Assembly: GCF_902459745.1 (NCBI RefSeq) | Contig: NZ_CABPSJ010000001.1 | Location: 1,240,001 to 1,304,000 of the forward strand | Source: Pandoraea communis | GTDB lineage: Bacteria; Pseudomonadota; Gammaproteobacteria; Burkholderiales; Burkholderiaceae | Direction: 5' to 3' | DNA length: 64,000 nucleotides | Shown here: positions 8,340-17,403 of the stretch, one piece after another | How the letters are laid out: each line of letters starts with the position of its first letter | Numbering within the stretch: the first letter of the stretch is position 1 | Notes under the pieces: generated by a model | Told to the model about the DNA's origin: nothing | The model's database searches: none | The model's input: only the letters and a program-made list of their open reading frames with translations | Made by a program: the position numbers and the translations under genes

Positions 8340-9225
8340 GATGCGTATATCCGTGAAGAGCATGCGAATCCGGGCCATGGAGGCCGGCCGGGGCAGGCAG
8401 GATTTGATGCCAGGGGAGCCGTGCACTCACGAGCGTCCCCGATCCCTGCGCACTACCGATACGCAGCGTGCCGCCGAGTGCCGTACAGCGCTCGCGCATG
8501 CCCACCAATCCGAAATGTCCCTGCTTGCGACGCGCGCCGCGGCGCAAGCCGCAACCGTCGTCTGAAATCGTGAGTTTGAGAGAGCGGTGGCCGCCGTCGA
8601 GCGCGACGACAACGCGCGAAGCGCGTGCATGGCGGGCAACGTTAGTGAGCGCTTCCTGTGCGATACGGTACAGGGCCAGCACCGCATCGGGGGAAAGGTT
8701 CGCGACGCGATCGCGTGTCACGTCGTCGCAGCGCCAGATGCACGTAAGGCCGCTTTGCTCGCCGAAGCCGCGCAACCAGGTGCGCAGCGCCGGGACGAGA
8801 CCCGCGTCGAGCGCGGGTGGGCGGCTGCGGCCGACGAGTTCGTCAGCCGCGTCTTGTGCAGCGGTAGCGGCGTTCTGAATCTGGGTGCAGAGGGATTGCC
8901 ATTCGGCAGCGTCGACCGGTGGGCGCATCGCCAGACGCGCTACGGCCAATTGCAGTGCCGTGAGCTGCGCGCCAAGGCCGTCGTGGATTTCCTGCGCCAG
9001 ACGCGTGCGCTCGGCTTCACGGGCGGCGTCTATCTTGCGGGCCACGGCTTGCGCCAGCGGACGTGCTGACGCTCGCGCGGTGTGCGAGGCGGACTCCGCC
9101 GGCAAAGTGATGTCGCGAGCGGCAGGCTGATCCGATACCGGCGTCGCGGCGCGGGCGTGCAACGTGTCGTCAAGCGACGCGCGACGTCTCGCAGCCTGTG
9201 CGGCAGGATCGACGAGATACGGCAT
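8329..9225 (-). CDS. Soluble NarL-type sensor histidine kinase (HisKA_3)
   Basis: The 298-residue kinase has the HisKA_3 dimerisation motif with phospho-acceptor H81 (AQEIHDGLGAQLTALQ) and a GHKL ATPase domain with N-box N195 (EALTNVARHA), DDGCG at 222-226 and GLVGMRER at 239-246. There is no membrane segment. The first 65 residues are polar and Arg/Ala-rich without a recognisable sensor domain, so it must sense a cytoplasmic signal or a partner protein. The start at MPYLVDP is preferred; an upstream ATG would add 21 residues. The gene overlaps the response regulator by 11 bases, forming a two-gene operon. Confidence 0.88.
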   Translation of the reverse strand: MPYLVDPAAQAARRRASLDDTLHARAATPVSDQPAARDITLPAESASHTARASARPLAQAVARKIDAAREAERTRLAQEIHDGLGAQLTALQLAVARLAMRPPVDAAEWQSLCTQIQNAATAAQDAADELVGRSRPPALDAGLVPALRTWLRGFGEQSGLTCIWRCDDVTRDRVANLSPDAVLALYRIAQEALTNVARHARASRVVVALDGGHRSLKLTISDDGCGLRRGARRKQGHFGLVGMRERCTALGGTLRIGSAQGSGTLVSARLPWHQILPAPAGLHGPDSHALHGYTHHDA

Positions 9226-9596
9226 GGAGGCAAAATCCCTGAGAGAAAAAGTCCCGCACCGCAACCCCCGCGGCGAGACCACATGCAATTTAACAAACTT
9301 TACATTTCGTCACAATTACACGCGGCGGGCACCTGCATGGACTGACGGAAAAGCGTAACTATTTGATTTGGATTAAGAAGTTTGCGCTTGCTTGAAGAGG
9401 ATTTTGCAAAGACCCGGAATATATCAGGGTTTATCCTAGCGGATCCAGTCGAGCTTGCGTTTCAAACGAAATTTCCAATCTAAACGATTGTAACGCCTTA
9501 ATTTTTATCGCGACTTCATACAGTTGTGATTTTCTTTCAGGCGAGGGCACGGGCTCGCCGCGCGCTTCATCGGTGAAGTGACCCGAACAACGTTCC
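9226..9596. other. AT-rich intergenic region upstream of the soluble kinase
   Basis: This gap of about 370 bases separates two minus-strand two-component operons. The part between 9280 and 9540 is distinctly AT-rich compared with its flanks, as expected for a promoter of the kinase gene, but I cannot assign clean boxes. No convincing ORF or terminator is seen. Confidence 0.5.
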
Positions 9597-10991
9597 CTAT
9601 GGGGCGTTGCTTTCGGTCTCATGGTCTAGGGGGAGCGTGACGGTCACCATCAGACCACGGCCGTCGCCGCCCGGTGCCAGCGTGACTGTGCCATGACTGG
9701 ACGCCACGATTTCCTTGACGATGGCCAATCCCAGGCCCGTGCCGGGCTGACCCGGTGGTGCATTGCGGTAGAAGCGTTCGAACACGCGCTGACGCGCCTC
9801 GGCGTGAATCCCTGGCCCATCGTCGATCACGCGCAGGCGCGCCGAGCCGTCCGGGCGGTCGATGGCGACAGTAACGCGCCCACCTTCGTGGATATAGCGA
9901 ATCGCATTGTCGACAAGATTCATGACCATCGCGTGAAACAGTTCGCCGTTGCCCGCAACCCACACGTGGGTCTCCGACGTTTCCAGCCCGAGATCGATGT
10001 TGCGCCGTTGTGCAAGGGCGACGAGTTCTTCGAGCACCCCGGCGGCGACGGCAACCAGATCCACCCGCGAGCGCGAGAACGCCGGGGTGTCGGCCGCCTC
10101 TGCCTGCGAGAGCAGCAACAGCTTGTTGGTGAGGTCGGCCAGGCCGCGGCTGCTCGTCTGCATGGCGGCGAGCACGTCCGCGAGCGCCGCGCGGTCGTCA
10201 AGCTGGGCCGCGAACTGCAATTGTGTGTCGAGCAGCGTGAGTGGCGTGCGGAGCTGATGGGCGGCGTCGGCCACGAAGCGCCGCTGTTGCTGCGCCTGCG
10301 CCGAGAGGCGCTGGATGCACAAATTGATCGCGTCGACGATGGGCCGCAGTTCGGTTTGCAGTTGCCCGGCGCGAATCGGCACCAGTTCCTGCGGCGCACG
10401 CCCGGCGACTTCGTCCTTGAGACGGATGAGGGGGTGCAGTTCGACCGTCAGCCCGATGAGCACCAGCACGGCAGCGAGGGCGGCCATGGCGATTTGCCGG
10501 TGCAGCGACGGCTCCCACAACTGCGCGAGCATCTCGTCGTGCGCGCGCATTGTCTCGGCCACCACCACGGCGACCTTGTGCGGCTTGCCCGAGTCGTACA
10601 TCGTGCGAACGAAGCTGATGGCGCGCAGCGGTTCGCCGTTCACCTCGAGGGTCGAGTATGCCGGTACCGTTTGCGGGAAGAGCGGGGGATGCGGGAAGTC
10701 CGGCGGGCCGGCAAGGAGCCGGCCGTCTTGCGTGATGACCTGATAGAACACCCGGTCGCGCGCGGGAGACGCGAACAATTCGAGCGCAGACGGCGGCACG
10801 CTCGCGCGCAGCGCGCCATCGACCCAGGTCAGCTCGCCCGCGATCACCTGTGCCGACGTGAGCAGTGCCCGGTCTTGCACGAGTTCGGCGGTATCGCGCG
10901 CGCTGCGGTAGGCCTGCCAGGCGCTCGCTCCGATGTAGAGCGAGAGCGGCAGCATCAGCCACATCAGCAGCCGGACGCGCAGACTAAGCAT
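9597..10991 (-). CDS. TctE-like sensor histidine kinase
   Basis: The 464-residue protein is a classical inner-membrane kinase: TM1 at about 6-26, a periplasmic 2CSK_N-type sensor domain (about 27-165, with VFYQVITQDGRLLAGPPDFP), TM2 at 166-186, a HAMP-like linker, a HisKA domain with H245 in AAHQLRTPL, and a HATPase_c domain ending in GTGLGLAIVKEIV. This matches TctE, which senses tricarboxylates in Salmonella, and related Burkholderiales kinases. It overlaps its response regulator by eight bases. It is divergent from an NrtABC/SsuABC-type importer, so the pair may control uptake of that importer's substrate; this is inference from position. Confidence 0.9.
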   Translation of the reverse strand: MLSLRVRLLMWLMLPLSLYIGASAWQAYRSARDTAELVQDRALLTSAQVIAGELTWVDGALRASVPPSALELFASPARDRVFYQVITQDGRLLAGPPDFPHPPLFPQTVPAYSTLEVNGEPLRAISFVRTMYDSGKPHKVAVVVAETMRAHDEMLAQLWEPSLHRQIAMAALAAVLVLIGLTVELHPLIRLKDEVAGRAPQELVPIRAGQLQTELRPIVDAINLCIQRLSAQAQQQRRFVADAAHQLRTPLTLLDTQLQFAAQLDDRAALADVLAAMQTSSRGLADLTNKLLLLSQAEAADTPAFSRSRVDLVAVAAGVLEELVALAQRRNIDLGLETSETHVWVAGNGELFHAMVMNLVDNAIRYIHEGGRVTVAIDRPDGSARLRVIDDGPGIHAEARQRVFERFYRNAPPGQPGTGLGLAIVKEIVASSHGTVTLAPGGDGRGLMVTVTLPLDHETESNAP

Positions 10992-11655
10992 CTTTCTCGC
11001 GCAGCAAATACCCCAGACCCCGCAAGGTCATGATGGCGGCCCGGCTGGTCTCGAGCTTCTTGCGCAACCGGTGGATATAGATTTCGATGGCGTCGGCACT
11101 CGGTTCGTCGTCCAGGCCGAACACCCCGTCGACCAAAGCGCTCTTGGCGACCGTCTTGCCCTGCTTTCGCATGAGGATTTCGAGCACGGCATGTTCGCGC
11201 GACGGCAACGCGAGCGGCGCACCCGCTATCGTGAATTGCCGTGTGCCCGTCTGATAGCTCAGGTCGGCGCACACGAGATCGGCGCCCTGTTCCGGCGAAT
11301 GCCGGCGCGCAAGCGCCTTCACGCGCGCGATCAATTCGCGCACTTCGAACGGTTTCACCAGATAGTCGTCGGCGCCTGCGCCGAGACAGTCGACCTTTTC
11401 GTCGACCGAACCGCTGGCCGTGAGAATGATGACCGGCACGTTGTTGCGCCGCTCGCGCAAGCGTCGCAGCACATGCTTGCCGCCGAGCTTGGGCAGCATG
11501 AGATCGAGCAGCACCACGTCATACGTCTCTGTTTGCAGCAGACGGTCGGCGGCGTCGCCGTCGCGCGCGGCGTCGACAGTGAAATTGTCGTCGCGCAGCA
11601 TGCGGGCGAGCCAGTGGGCCAGCGTGTCGTTGTCTTCGATCAGCAGCAGTTTCAT
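10984..11655 (-). CDS. TctD-like OmpR/PhoB-family response regulator
   Basis: The 223-residue protein has a receiver domain with phospho-acceptor D51 ([13 protein letters not shown]) and K101 in LVKPFEVREL, and a C-terminal winged-helix trans_reg_C domain (about 130-220) ending with the typical IEIYIHRLRKKLE and RGLGYLL. The start MKLLLIEDND is the natural receiver start; the long upstream extension of the open frame has no coding character. It is first in the operon with the TctE-like kinase and is divergent from the ABC importer, with 262 bases between the two starts that should contain its operator sites. Confidence 0.9.
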   Translation of the reverse strand: MKLLLIEDNDTLAHWLARMLRDDNFTVDAARDGDAADRLLQTETYDVVLLDLMLPKLGGKHVLRRLRERRNNVPVIILTASGSVDEKVDCLGAGADDYLVKPFEVRELIARVKALARRHSPEQGADLVCADLSYQTGTRQFTIAGAPLALPSREHAVLEILMRKQGKTVAKSALVDGVFGLDDEPSADAIEIYIHRLRKKLETSRAAIMTLRGLGYLLREKDA

Positions 11656-11795
11656 AACGGCAAAAGCGGAATGCGACGGCGAGTGTGCCCGTGGAACCTG
11701 CGCGCGCCAACAGCGGGTAAACACCCATCGGATGCCCATGAAAACCTGCATCGGGCGAAAGCTGGATGAAAGATTCGGTTCTCTACAATCGGCAA

Positions 11796-11832
11796 CAAGG
11801 CAGAGGTGTCGATTGAGAAGACCCCTGCCTTG
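11796..11832. repeat. Inverted repeat in the leader of the ABC importer operon
   Basis: CAAGGCAG at 11796-11803 is exactly complementary to CTGCCTTG at 11825-11832, and the stem can be extended inward with GGTGTC against GAC-CC. It lies 86 bases upstream of the binding-protein gene and on the other side of the TctD-like start. It could be an operator or an RNA hairpin. No T run follows, so it is not a simple terminator. Confidence 0.55.
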
Positions 11833-11917
11833 GGCTCCGCGGTCAATCATGCGAGGCCGGCCGGCGCCGCAATGGAAGGCTCAGGCCATTATCCCTAAAA
11901 ACGATGGAGACACCACA

Positions 11918-12958
11918 ATGCGAGCAAGTCTGGGCGTGCGTGCGCCGAAAACCTTCCTGAAACCTGTTCTGGCTGCCGTACTCGGTGCGTCGCTGGCGCT
12001 GGCCGCCATGCCGGGTTTCGCTGCCGATAGCGGCAAGATCACGATCATGGTCGGCGGCATCACCAAGATGGTCTATCTGCCGGCCAAGCTCGCCGAGCAG
12101 CTCGGCTACTTCAAGGAAGAAGGCTTGAATGTCGAGTTGCTCTCGCAGCCGGCGGGTGTCGACGCCGAAAACGAATTGCTCGCGGGGGCCGTGCAGGCCG
12201 TGGTCGGCTTCTACGATCACTCGATCGATCTGCAGAGCAAGGGCAAGGAAATTCAGGCCATCGTGATCTTCGGTCAGGTGCCCGGCGAAGTCGAACTGGT
12301 CAATGCGAAGAGCAAAGACACCATCAAGAGCATGGCCGATGTGAAGGGCAAGACCCTGGGCGTGACCGGTCTGGGCTCGTCGACGAACTTCCTCACGCAA
12401 TATCTCGCGGCCAAGCACGGCCTGACGTCGGCGCAGTATTCGGTGCTGCCGGTCGGCGCCGACAACACGTTCATCGCCGCGATCAAGCAGAACCGCATCG
12501 ATGCCGGCATGACCACCGAACCGACCGCATCGCAGTTGCTCAAGACCGGCGACGCCGCCGTGCTGGTCGACATGCGCACGATGGAAGGCACGGTGGCGGC
12601 ACTGGGCGGCGCTTACCCGGCATCGAGCCTGTATGTGCAACGCGTGTGGCTCGACAAGCACAAGCCGGAAGCGGCCAAGCTCGCCCGCGCGTTCGTGAAG
12701 ACGCTCAAGTTCATCAACACGCACTCGGCCGCCGAGATCGCCGAGAAGATGCCGAAGGACTACTACGGCAACAACAAGGCGCTGTACGTGCAGGCGCTGC
12801 AGAACTCGCTGCCGATGTACTCGCCCGACGGCCGCATGCCGAAGGGCGGTCCCGAGACCGTGCTCAAGGTGCTCTCCGCGTTCAATCCGAACGTCAAGGG
12901 CAAGCACATCGATCTGTCGAAGACGTACACCAATGAGTTCGTCGATCAGGTGAAGTAA
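11918..12958 (+). CDS. ABC transporter substrate-binding protein (NMT1/SsuA/TauA type)
   Basis: The 346-residue periplasmic binding protein has a Sec signal peptide ending near residue 33 (AAMPGFAADS), then the NMT1/OpuAC-like fold: ITKMVYLPAKLAEQLGYFKEEGL, AVVGFYDHSIDLQSKGK, and VKGKTLGVTGLGSSTNF. These proteins bind nitrate, aliphatic sulfonates, taurine or pyrimidine-like ligands; the ligand here cannot be read from sequence. GGAGA precedes the ATG by seven bases. It is the first gene of a three-gene importer operon (binding protein, ATPase, permease), divergent from a TctDE-like two-component system. Confidence 0.9.
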   Translation: MRASLGVRAPKTFLKPVLAAVLGASLALAAMPGFAADSGKITIMVGGITKMVYLPAKLAEQLGYFKEEGLNVELLSQPAGVDAENELLAGAVQAVVGFYDHSIDLQSKGKEIQAIVIFGQVPGEVELVNAKSKDTIKSMADVKGKTLGVTGLGSSTNFLTQYLAAKHGLTSAQYSVLPVGADNTFIAAIKQNRIDAGMTTEPTASQLLKTGDAAVLVDMRTMEGTVAALGGAYPASSLYVQRVWLDKHKPEAAKLARAFVKTLKFINTHSAAEIAEKMPKDYYGNNKALYVQALQNSLPMYSPDGRMPKGGPETVLKVLSAFNPNVKGKHIDLSKTYTNEFVDQVK

Positions 12959-13152
12959 TGCCCGATCCGGCGCGACCCGTTCGCCGGCCTTTGACCCCGT
13001 AATACCGGTGCGCGGTCTCTTCGACGCGCAGCCAGCCGAGCCGCCCATACCCGACGACCGCCGACGATCGTCCGGTGTGCGGGCCGGCTCACCCTTGAGA
13101 AACCGCAACGATACCGTCGGACCTTCGACGAAGCCACCGAGGAGCCGGGCAC

Positions 13153-13986
13153 ATGACCCAGACCATCACCCCTACTGCGCCGGCACGCGCGGCGAGCCCT
13201 GTTTCGCGCGACACGCCCGCCATCGAATTCGACAACGTGTCGTGCCGCTTCATCTCGCCGGACGGCAAAGCCACGGTCGCGCTGCGCAACTTCAGCATGT
13301 CGGTCGCGCGCGGCGAGTTCGTCGCCATCGTCGGCCCGACCGGCTGCGGCAAGTCGACCACGCTGTCGATGATTACCGGCCTGCTACGCCCGACCGCAGG
13401 CAGCGTGCGTGTGATGGGCCAGCCCGTGAACGGCATCGATCCGCGCATCGGCTTTGTCTTTCAGAACGACGCGGTCTTCCCGTGGCGCAGCGTGCGCGAT
13501 AACGTGGCCGCCGGCCCGTTGTTTCGCGGTCAATCGAAAGAGGCCGCTTATGCCCTGGCCGACGAATGGATCAAGCGCGTGGGCCTCGACAAGTTCGGCA
13601 GCCATTACCCGCATCAACTCTCCGGCGGCATGCGCAAACGCGTAGCGCTGGCCCAGACGTTCATCAACAATCCCGAGATTCTGTTGATGGACGAGCCGTT
13701 CTCGGCCCTCGACATGCAAACGCGCACGCTCATGCAGGACGAGTTGCTGCAACTGTGGTCGTCGACGTCGGGCTCGGTGGTGTTCGTCACGCACGATCTG
13801 GAGGAAGCAATTGCGCTGGCAGATCGCGTGTTCGTACTTACGGCGCGTCCGGCCACGTTGAAGAACGTCTACACGATCGATCTGCCGCGTCCGCGCGTGA
13901 TGTCCGAAATTCGCTACGAGCAGCGCTTCATCGACATCTCGCGTGAAATCTGGGCGGATCTGCGCGAAGAAGTGAAGATCGGTTGA
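13153..13986 (+). CDS. ABC transporter ATP-binding protein (SsuB/TauB/NrtD type)
   Basis: The 277-residue ATPase has Walker A GPTGCGKST (61-69), Q-loop at FVFQNDAVFPW, signature LSGGM (156-160), Walker B LLMDEP (177-182) and the H-loop FVTHDLEEA. It energises import of the ligand captured by the preceding binding protein. The residues after the Q-loop (FPWRSVRDNV) are typical of nitrate/sulfonate/taurine importers. It lies 194 bases after the binding-protein gene, in a spacer with no visible terminator, and five bases before the longest frame of the permease gene. Confidence 0.93.
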   Translation: MTQTITPTAPARAASPVSRDTPAIEFDNVSCRFISPDGKATVALRNFSMSVARGEFVAIVGPTGCGKSTTLSMITGLLRPTAGSVRVMGQPVNGIDPRIGFVFQNDAVFPWRSVRDNVAAGPLFRGQSKEAAYALADEWIKRVGLDKFGSHYPHQLSGGMRKRVALAQTFINNPEILLMDEPFSALDMQTRTLMQDELLQLWSSTSGSVVFVTHDLEEAIALADRVFVLTARPATLKNVYTIDLPRPRVMSEIRYEQRFIDISREIWADLREEVKIG

Positions 13987-14077
13987 GCATGTGCGGCCCC
14001 GCCGGGGCTGCGTCAGTGATTTTGCGGGCCGCGTTGCCGTGAACGGCGACGCGCGCCTTTGCCGTCAGGAGGAGGGC

Positions 14078-14947
14078 ATGAACATGAGTGAACAGGCCGT
14101 ACTGGCAGGGTTTGGCGACGCCGATCTCGCGCGTGAGGAAGCCGCGGCGCAGCGCCGCATCAAGCAACGTCGCGCGCTGGTGGTTTTCCTGCGCGTGGCG
14201 ATTCTGGTGATCGGACTTGGCGGCTGGGAGTTGTCCGCGCGTCTGGGCTGGATCGATCCCTTCTTTTTCTCGCAACCGAGTCTGATCGTTCAGCAGATCT
14301 ACGACTGGTGTGTCGAAGGCACATCGCAGGGGCCGCTCTGGACGCAGGTGCTCGTCACGCTCGAAGAGACCGTGCTGGGCTTTCTGATCGGCGGTGTGGC
14401 CGGTGTGATCTGCGGCATCGTGCTGGGGCGCAACAAGCTGCTCTCGGATGTTTTCAGTCTCTACATCCAGATTGCCAACTCGATTCCGCGCGTGGTGCTC
14501 GGCTCGATCTTCGTGATCGCGTTCGGTCTGGGCATGGCGTCGAAGGTGGCGCTCGCGGTGGTGATGGTTTTCTTCGTCGTGTTCGCGAATGCCTTCCAGG
14601 GGGTGCGCGAGGCCGACCGCTACATGATCGCGAATGCGCAGATTCTGGGCGCGTCGCGCCGTCAGGTGACGATGTCGGTGGTGATTCCGTCGGCGCTGTC
14701 GTGGATTCTCGCCAGCTTGCATGTGAGCTTCGGTTTCGCTCTCGTGGGCGCGGTGGTCGGTGAGTTCCTCGGCTCGAAGCAGGGTATCGGTTTGCTGATC
14801 TCGACCGCGCAAGGTGCGTTTAACGCGAGTGGCGTGTTCGCGGCGATGATCGTGCTGGCGGTGGTGGCGCTGGGCGCGGATTACCTGCTGACGTCGCTCG
14901 AGAAGCGTTTGTTGAAATGGCGTCCGGCGGCGTTCGCCAACGAGTGA
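14078..14947 (+). CDS. ABC transporter permease (SsuC/TauC type)
   Basis: The 289-residue protein has about six membrane helices and the EAA cytoplasmic loop (READRYMIANAQILGASRRQV) that docks on the ATPase, as in BPD_transp_1 permeases of sulfonate, taurine and nitrate importers. The ATG was chosen because AGGAGGAGG lies immediately upstream; the open frame extends 29 codons further back without coding character. It is last in the operon and is followed by a strong hairpin. Together with the two preceding genes it makes a complete importer. Confidence 0.92.
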   Translation: MNMSEQAVLAGFGDADLAREEAAAQRRIKQRRALVVFLRVAILVIGLGGWELSARLGWIDPFFFSQPSLIVQQIYDWCVEGTSQGPLWTQVLVTLEETVLGFLIGGVAGVICGIVLGRNKLLSDVFSLYIQIANSIPRVVLGSIFVIAFGLGMASKVALAVVMVFFVVFANAFQGVREADRYMIANAQILGASRRQVTMSVVIPSALSWILASLHVSFGFALVGAVVGEFLGSKQGIGLLISTAQGAFNASGVFAAMIVLAVVALGADYLLTSLEKRLLKWRPAAFANE

Positions 14948-15027
14948 GCGCAACGATGTCGCGGCGTCATGGTGTCATGGCGTCGCGGTGTCACGAGTGT
15001 CCGGCGACAGTCGCCGGTGCAAGAGGA

Positions 15028-15065
15028 AACGGCGCCACCCATCGCGGGTGGCGCCGTTCTCGTTT
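15028..15065 (+). terminator. Terminator after the ABC importer operon
   Basis: A perfect 13-bp stem AACGGCGCCACCC/GGGTGGCGCCGTT with a five-base loop is followed by CTCGTTT. The T tract is short, but the stem is very stable. It lies 80 bases after the permease stop. Confidence 0.75.
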
Positions 15066-15102
15066 GGTGGGGGACGCGAGGCGTCCCATCGTCTTGAAGC
15101 GA

Positions 15103-15705
15103 TCAGATATTGAGCTTCGTGACCTTCGTACCTTCGATATTCAGGTTGGCCATGAGGCCGGCGTTGGTCATCACGATCACCTCCACCGGCGAGGTCGCGG
15201 TGTTCAGATCGACTTCACCGTTCGCGCCGATCTTGACCAGCGCGACCGAGGCGTCGGCACCGGCCGTCCAGCCGTCGGTGCGCTGGAACTTGTCGAGGGC
15301 GTCCTGCGTCATGAACAGGAAGATGATGGCCTTCGATTGCGCACCGATCTGCAGACCGAACGATGCCGTCACGGTGTTGTAGTAACCCCTCGTGGCGCCG
15401 CCCACACGCAGTGCGCCTTCGCCATATTCGCCGCCTACGATGAAACCGGCTTGCAGCACCGATGGGAACACGAGTATGCCCCGTGCCTTACCCACCAACT
15501 CGCGGGAGCCCTTCACGGACGCATACATCTTGTCGAGCGCCCCGTTCACCGAGGCATCGATTTCACGCCGCTTGTTGGCGTTGGCACCGGCCGCGTTCTC
15601 GCCCTTGTCGGCCTGTGACGGCGAGGTCGTGGTACAGCCGGCGAGCGCGAACGCGGCGGCGGCAAGGGCGACGGAAGTTTTCATCAGGAATTCGCGTTTT
15701 TGCAT
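15103..15705 (-). CDS. SYLF/Ysc84-domain lipoprotein
   Basis: The 200-residue protein begins with a lipoprotein signal (lipobox LAGC, Cys 24) and continues into a SYLF (Ysc84, DUF500) domain: LVGKARGILVFPSVLQAGFIVGGEYGEGALR, then YYNTVTASFGLQIGAQ and KAIIFLFMTQDALDKFQ. Eukaryotic SYLF proteins bind lipids and actin; in bacteria these periplasmic or outer-membrane lipoproteins are common in beta-proteobacteria and of uncertain function. GGAGGGAG precedes the ATG closely, which selects this start over an ATG 48 bases upstream. It is convergent with the ABC importer operon and appears to be a single-gene unit. Confidence 0.9.
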   Translation of the reverse strand: MQKREFLMKTSVALAAAAFALAGCTTTSPSQADKGENAAGANANKRREIDASVNGALDKMYASVKGSRELVGKARGILVFPSVLQAGFIVGGEYGEGALRVGGATRGYYNTVTASFGLQIGAQSKAIIFLFMTQDALDKFQRTDGWTAGADASVALVKIGANGEVDLNTATSPVEVIVMTNAGLMANLNIEGTKVTKLNI

Positions 15706-16025
15706 TTTCTCCCTCCAGATAGTGCGTGTGCCGTGCACAAAGCACGGTGGCATGGATGTGGATAAAACGTCAGACCGACGAAGCGCCCGTGCGGGGCGCC
15801 GCGCTTCGGCATCGAAGCGGATGATGAGAGCGATAGTTTGGCATCCGATGGATGCGTTTGTCGAACGGAGTGCGGCGCCCGTGACCCGTTTCGCGACGCT
15901 GCGAACATGCCGCGCAGTGTGTCGGCATGGCGTCGATTATGCGGTCTCCATTGGTATTGTCAAGAAAATGGCGCGACAAGTTCCGCTAACGTGCGCCTAA
16001 CTTTTATTAAATTGTAGGCATCCGC
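15706..16025. other. Intergenic region upstream of the SYLF lipoprotein
   Basis: About 320 bases without a convincing gene. It should hold the promoter of the lipoprotein. Close to the end of the next minus-strand gene a small hairpin (GTAGGC/GCCTAC, loop ATCC, 16014-16029) overlaps the stop codon and may act as a weak terminator; on the minus strand it is followed by AT-rich sequence but no clean T run. Confidence 0.45.
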
Positions 16026-16499
16026 CTACGTGCACTTGCGCACGTATTCTTCCTTAAGGGCTTTGCGCGGGTTTGTGCGCGTAGGAATGTCGACGCGATC
16101 GCCTGCGGGGGAGTCGACTCGCCGGTCGCGCGTGTAAACCGGCTTGTCCGGCGTATTCGCGATCTTGTCGGCGAGGGCGCGGCATTCGTCGCGCAGGGAG
16201 GGCGATGCGGCACCGGATGCGGCGGCCTGTTCGGCGGCCTGGTCGCGCGCTGCTTTCGAGCATTGCTCGGGAGGAAGGGCGCGACCGACGCTATCGAAGC
16301 ACACCGGTGTCTGCGCGAACGCCAAGCCGCCTGCGCTGAACAGTGCGGCAGCTGTGGCCGCCTGCACAACGCGTTTGATGGCGGCGTGCGCTCGTCCAAG
16401 CTCGGCAGTGCGAAGTACCGGGGATGTGAGGCTGGGGGTGAGAGCGTGTGATGCGAATGAAGCGAGCATCGGGGGCAGCGTGGCGGTGCGGCGTGGCAT
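16026..16499 (-). CDS. Small secreted or periplasmic protein of unknown function
   Basis: I do not recognise this 157-residue protein. After a long charged N-terminus there is a hydrophobic segment (VVQAATAAALFSAGGLAFAQ) ending in an AxA-like cleavage site, so export is likely. The mature part (about 95 residues) contains four Cys (in VCFD, EQCSK, DECRAL and the C-terminal KC) that could form two disulfides. It ends with a basic region, KALKEEYVRKCT. The start was placed at the ATG with GAGGAG seven bases upstream. The N-region is unusually long for a signal peptide. It is followed by a two-component pair on the same strand, but nothing links them functionally. Confidence 0.6.
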   Translation of the reverse strand: MPRRTATLPPMLASFASHALTPSLTSPVLRTAELGRAHAAIKRVVQAATAAALFSAGGLAFAQTPVCFDSVGRALPPEQCSKAARDQAAEQAAASGAASPSLRDECRALADKIANTPDKPVYTRDRRVDSPAGDRVDIPTRTNPRKALKEEYVRKCT

Positions 16500-16540
16500 C
16501 GTCGATCTCCTCAATGGGCCCCGTCGTGGCGCGGGTCTCG

Positions 16541-17392
16541 CTATTTTGGCATTGCCCCGGCCGGATTGTCGATAGTCGCGACGCCGTGCCGCGCCGCAAG
16601 CGCGGCGGGGCGGTCGGTGCGCAGCTCCAGCCGGTAGCCCACGCCGTAGATCGAACGCACGATTTCTTCGTTGGGCCGGACCGCCTGCAATTTGTGGCGC
16701 AGGTTCTTGATATGGCTATCGACCGTGCGGTCGGCGACCACACGGTGATCGTCGTACATCCGGTCGAGCAGATGCGCTCGCGGGAATGTCTTGTCGGGGT
16801 GGCTGGCGAGCGTGGCGAGCAAACGCAATTCGACCGGGGTCAGGGGCAGTTCATGCCCGTCGAGTCGTGCGTGATGGCGCACCGCGTCGATGACGAGTGC
16901 CCGCTGTTGCGGCGCGATGGCCGCGGCGTCGCCATTGGGGCAGGCGCCGGCCGCACCGCGAACCCGGCGCAGGATCGCTTTCACGCGCGCCACCACCTCG
17001 CGCGGGCTGAAGGGCTTGCAGATGTAATCGTCGGCACCGAGTTCAAGACCGAGCAGCCGGTCGGTCTCTGCTGCGCGGGCTGTCAGCATCACGATCGGGA
17101 CTTCGGAGATCTCGCGCACGGCGCGGCAGACTTCGAGGCCGTCCATGCCCGGGAGCATCAGATCGAGCAGCACCAGACGCGGCTCGGTCGCCCGGACGGC
17201 CGGGAGCACTTCGCGTCCGTCAGAGAGGATGCGGCACGGCATGCCCGCCACGCGCAGATACTCGGCGAGCAACGCGGCGAGCTTGGGCTCGTCTTCGACA
17301 ATCAGAATCGGGGCGGCGTCGGAGAGTGTCATCGCGTCGGTCGGTGATGGAAGGGCGGAATGAGGTGCAACGGTCAGCGAGTTCGGGGGCAT
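16541..17392 (-). CDS. BaeR/OmpR-family response regulator
   Basis: The product (283 residues from this ATG) has an N-terminal receiver with [19 protein letters not shown], phospho-acceptor Asp in [13 protein letters not shown] and Lys in [10 protein letters not shown], and a winged-helix domain with [28 protein letters not shown] and [10 protein letters not shown]. It most resembles BaeR-type regulators. A second ATG 60 bases downstream ([15 protein letters not shown]) begins directly at the receiver and could be the real start; neither has a clear ribosome binding site. It follows its kinase by 11 bases, so coupling is likely. The target genes are unknown; the divergent FlgH-like gene is a candidate. 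Confidence 0.85.
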   Translation of the reverse strand: MPPNSLTVAPHSALPSPTDAMTLSDAAPILIVEDEPKLAALLAEYLRVAGMPCRILSDGREVLPAVRATEPRLVLLDLMLPGMDGLEVCRAVREISEVPIVMLTARAAETDRLLGLELGADDYICKPFSPREVVARVKAILRRVRGAAGACPNGDAAAIAPQQRALVIDAVRHHARLDGHELPLTPVELRLLATLASHPDKTFPRAHLLDRMYDDHRVVADRTVDSHIKNLRHKLQAVRPNEEIVRSIYGVGYRLELRTDRPAALAARHGVATIDNPAGAMPK

Positions 17393-17403
17393 GGAAGCGC
17401 GGC

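Noticed and set aside
11656-11917. TPP or guanidine riboswitch in the leader of the NMT1-type importer
   Set aside because: None of the conserved aptamer motifs is present; only a simple inverted repeat is visible.
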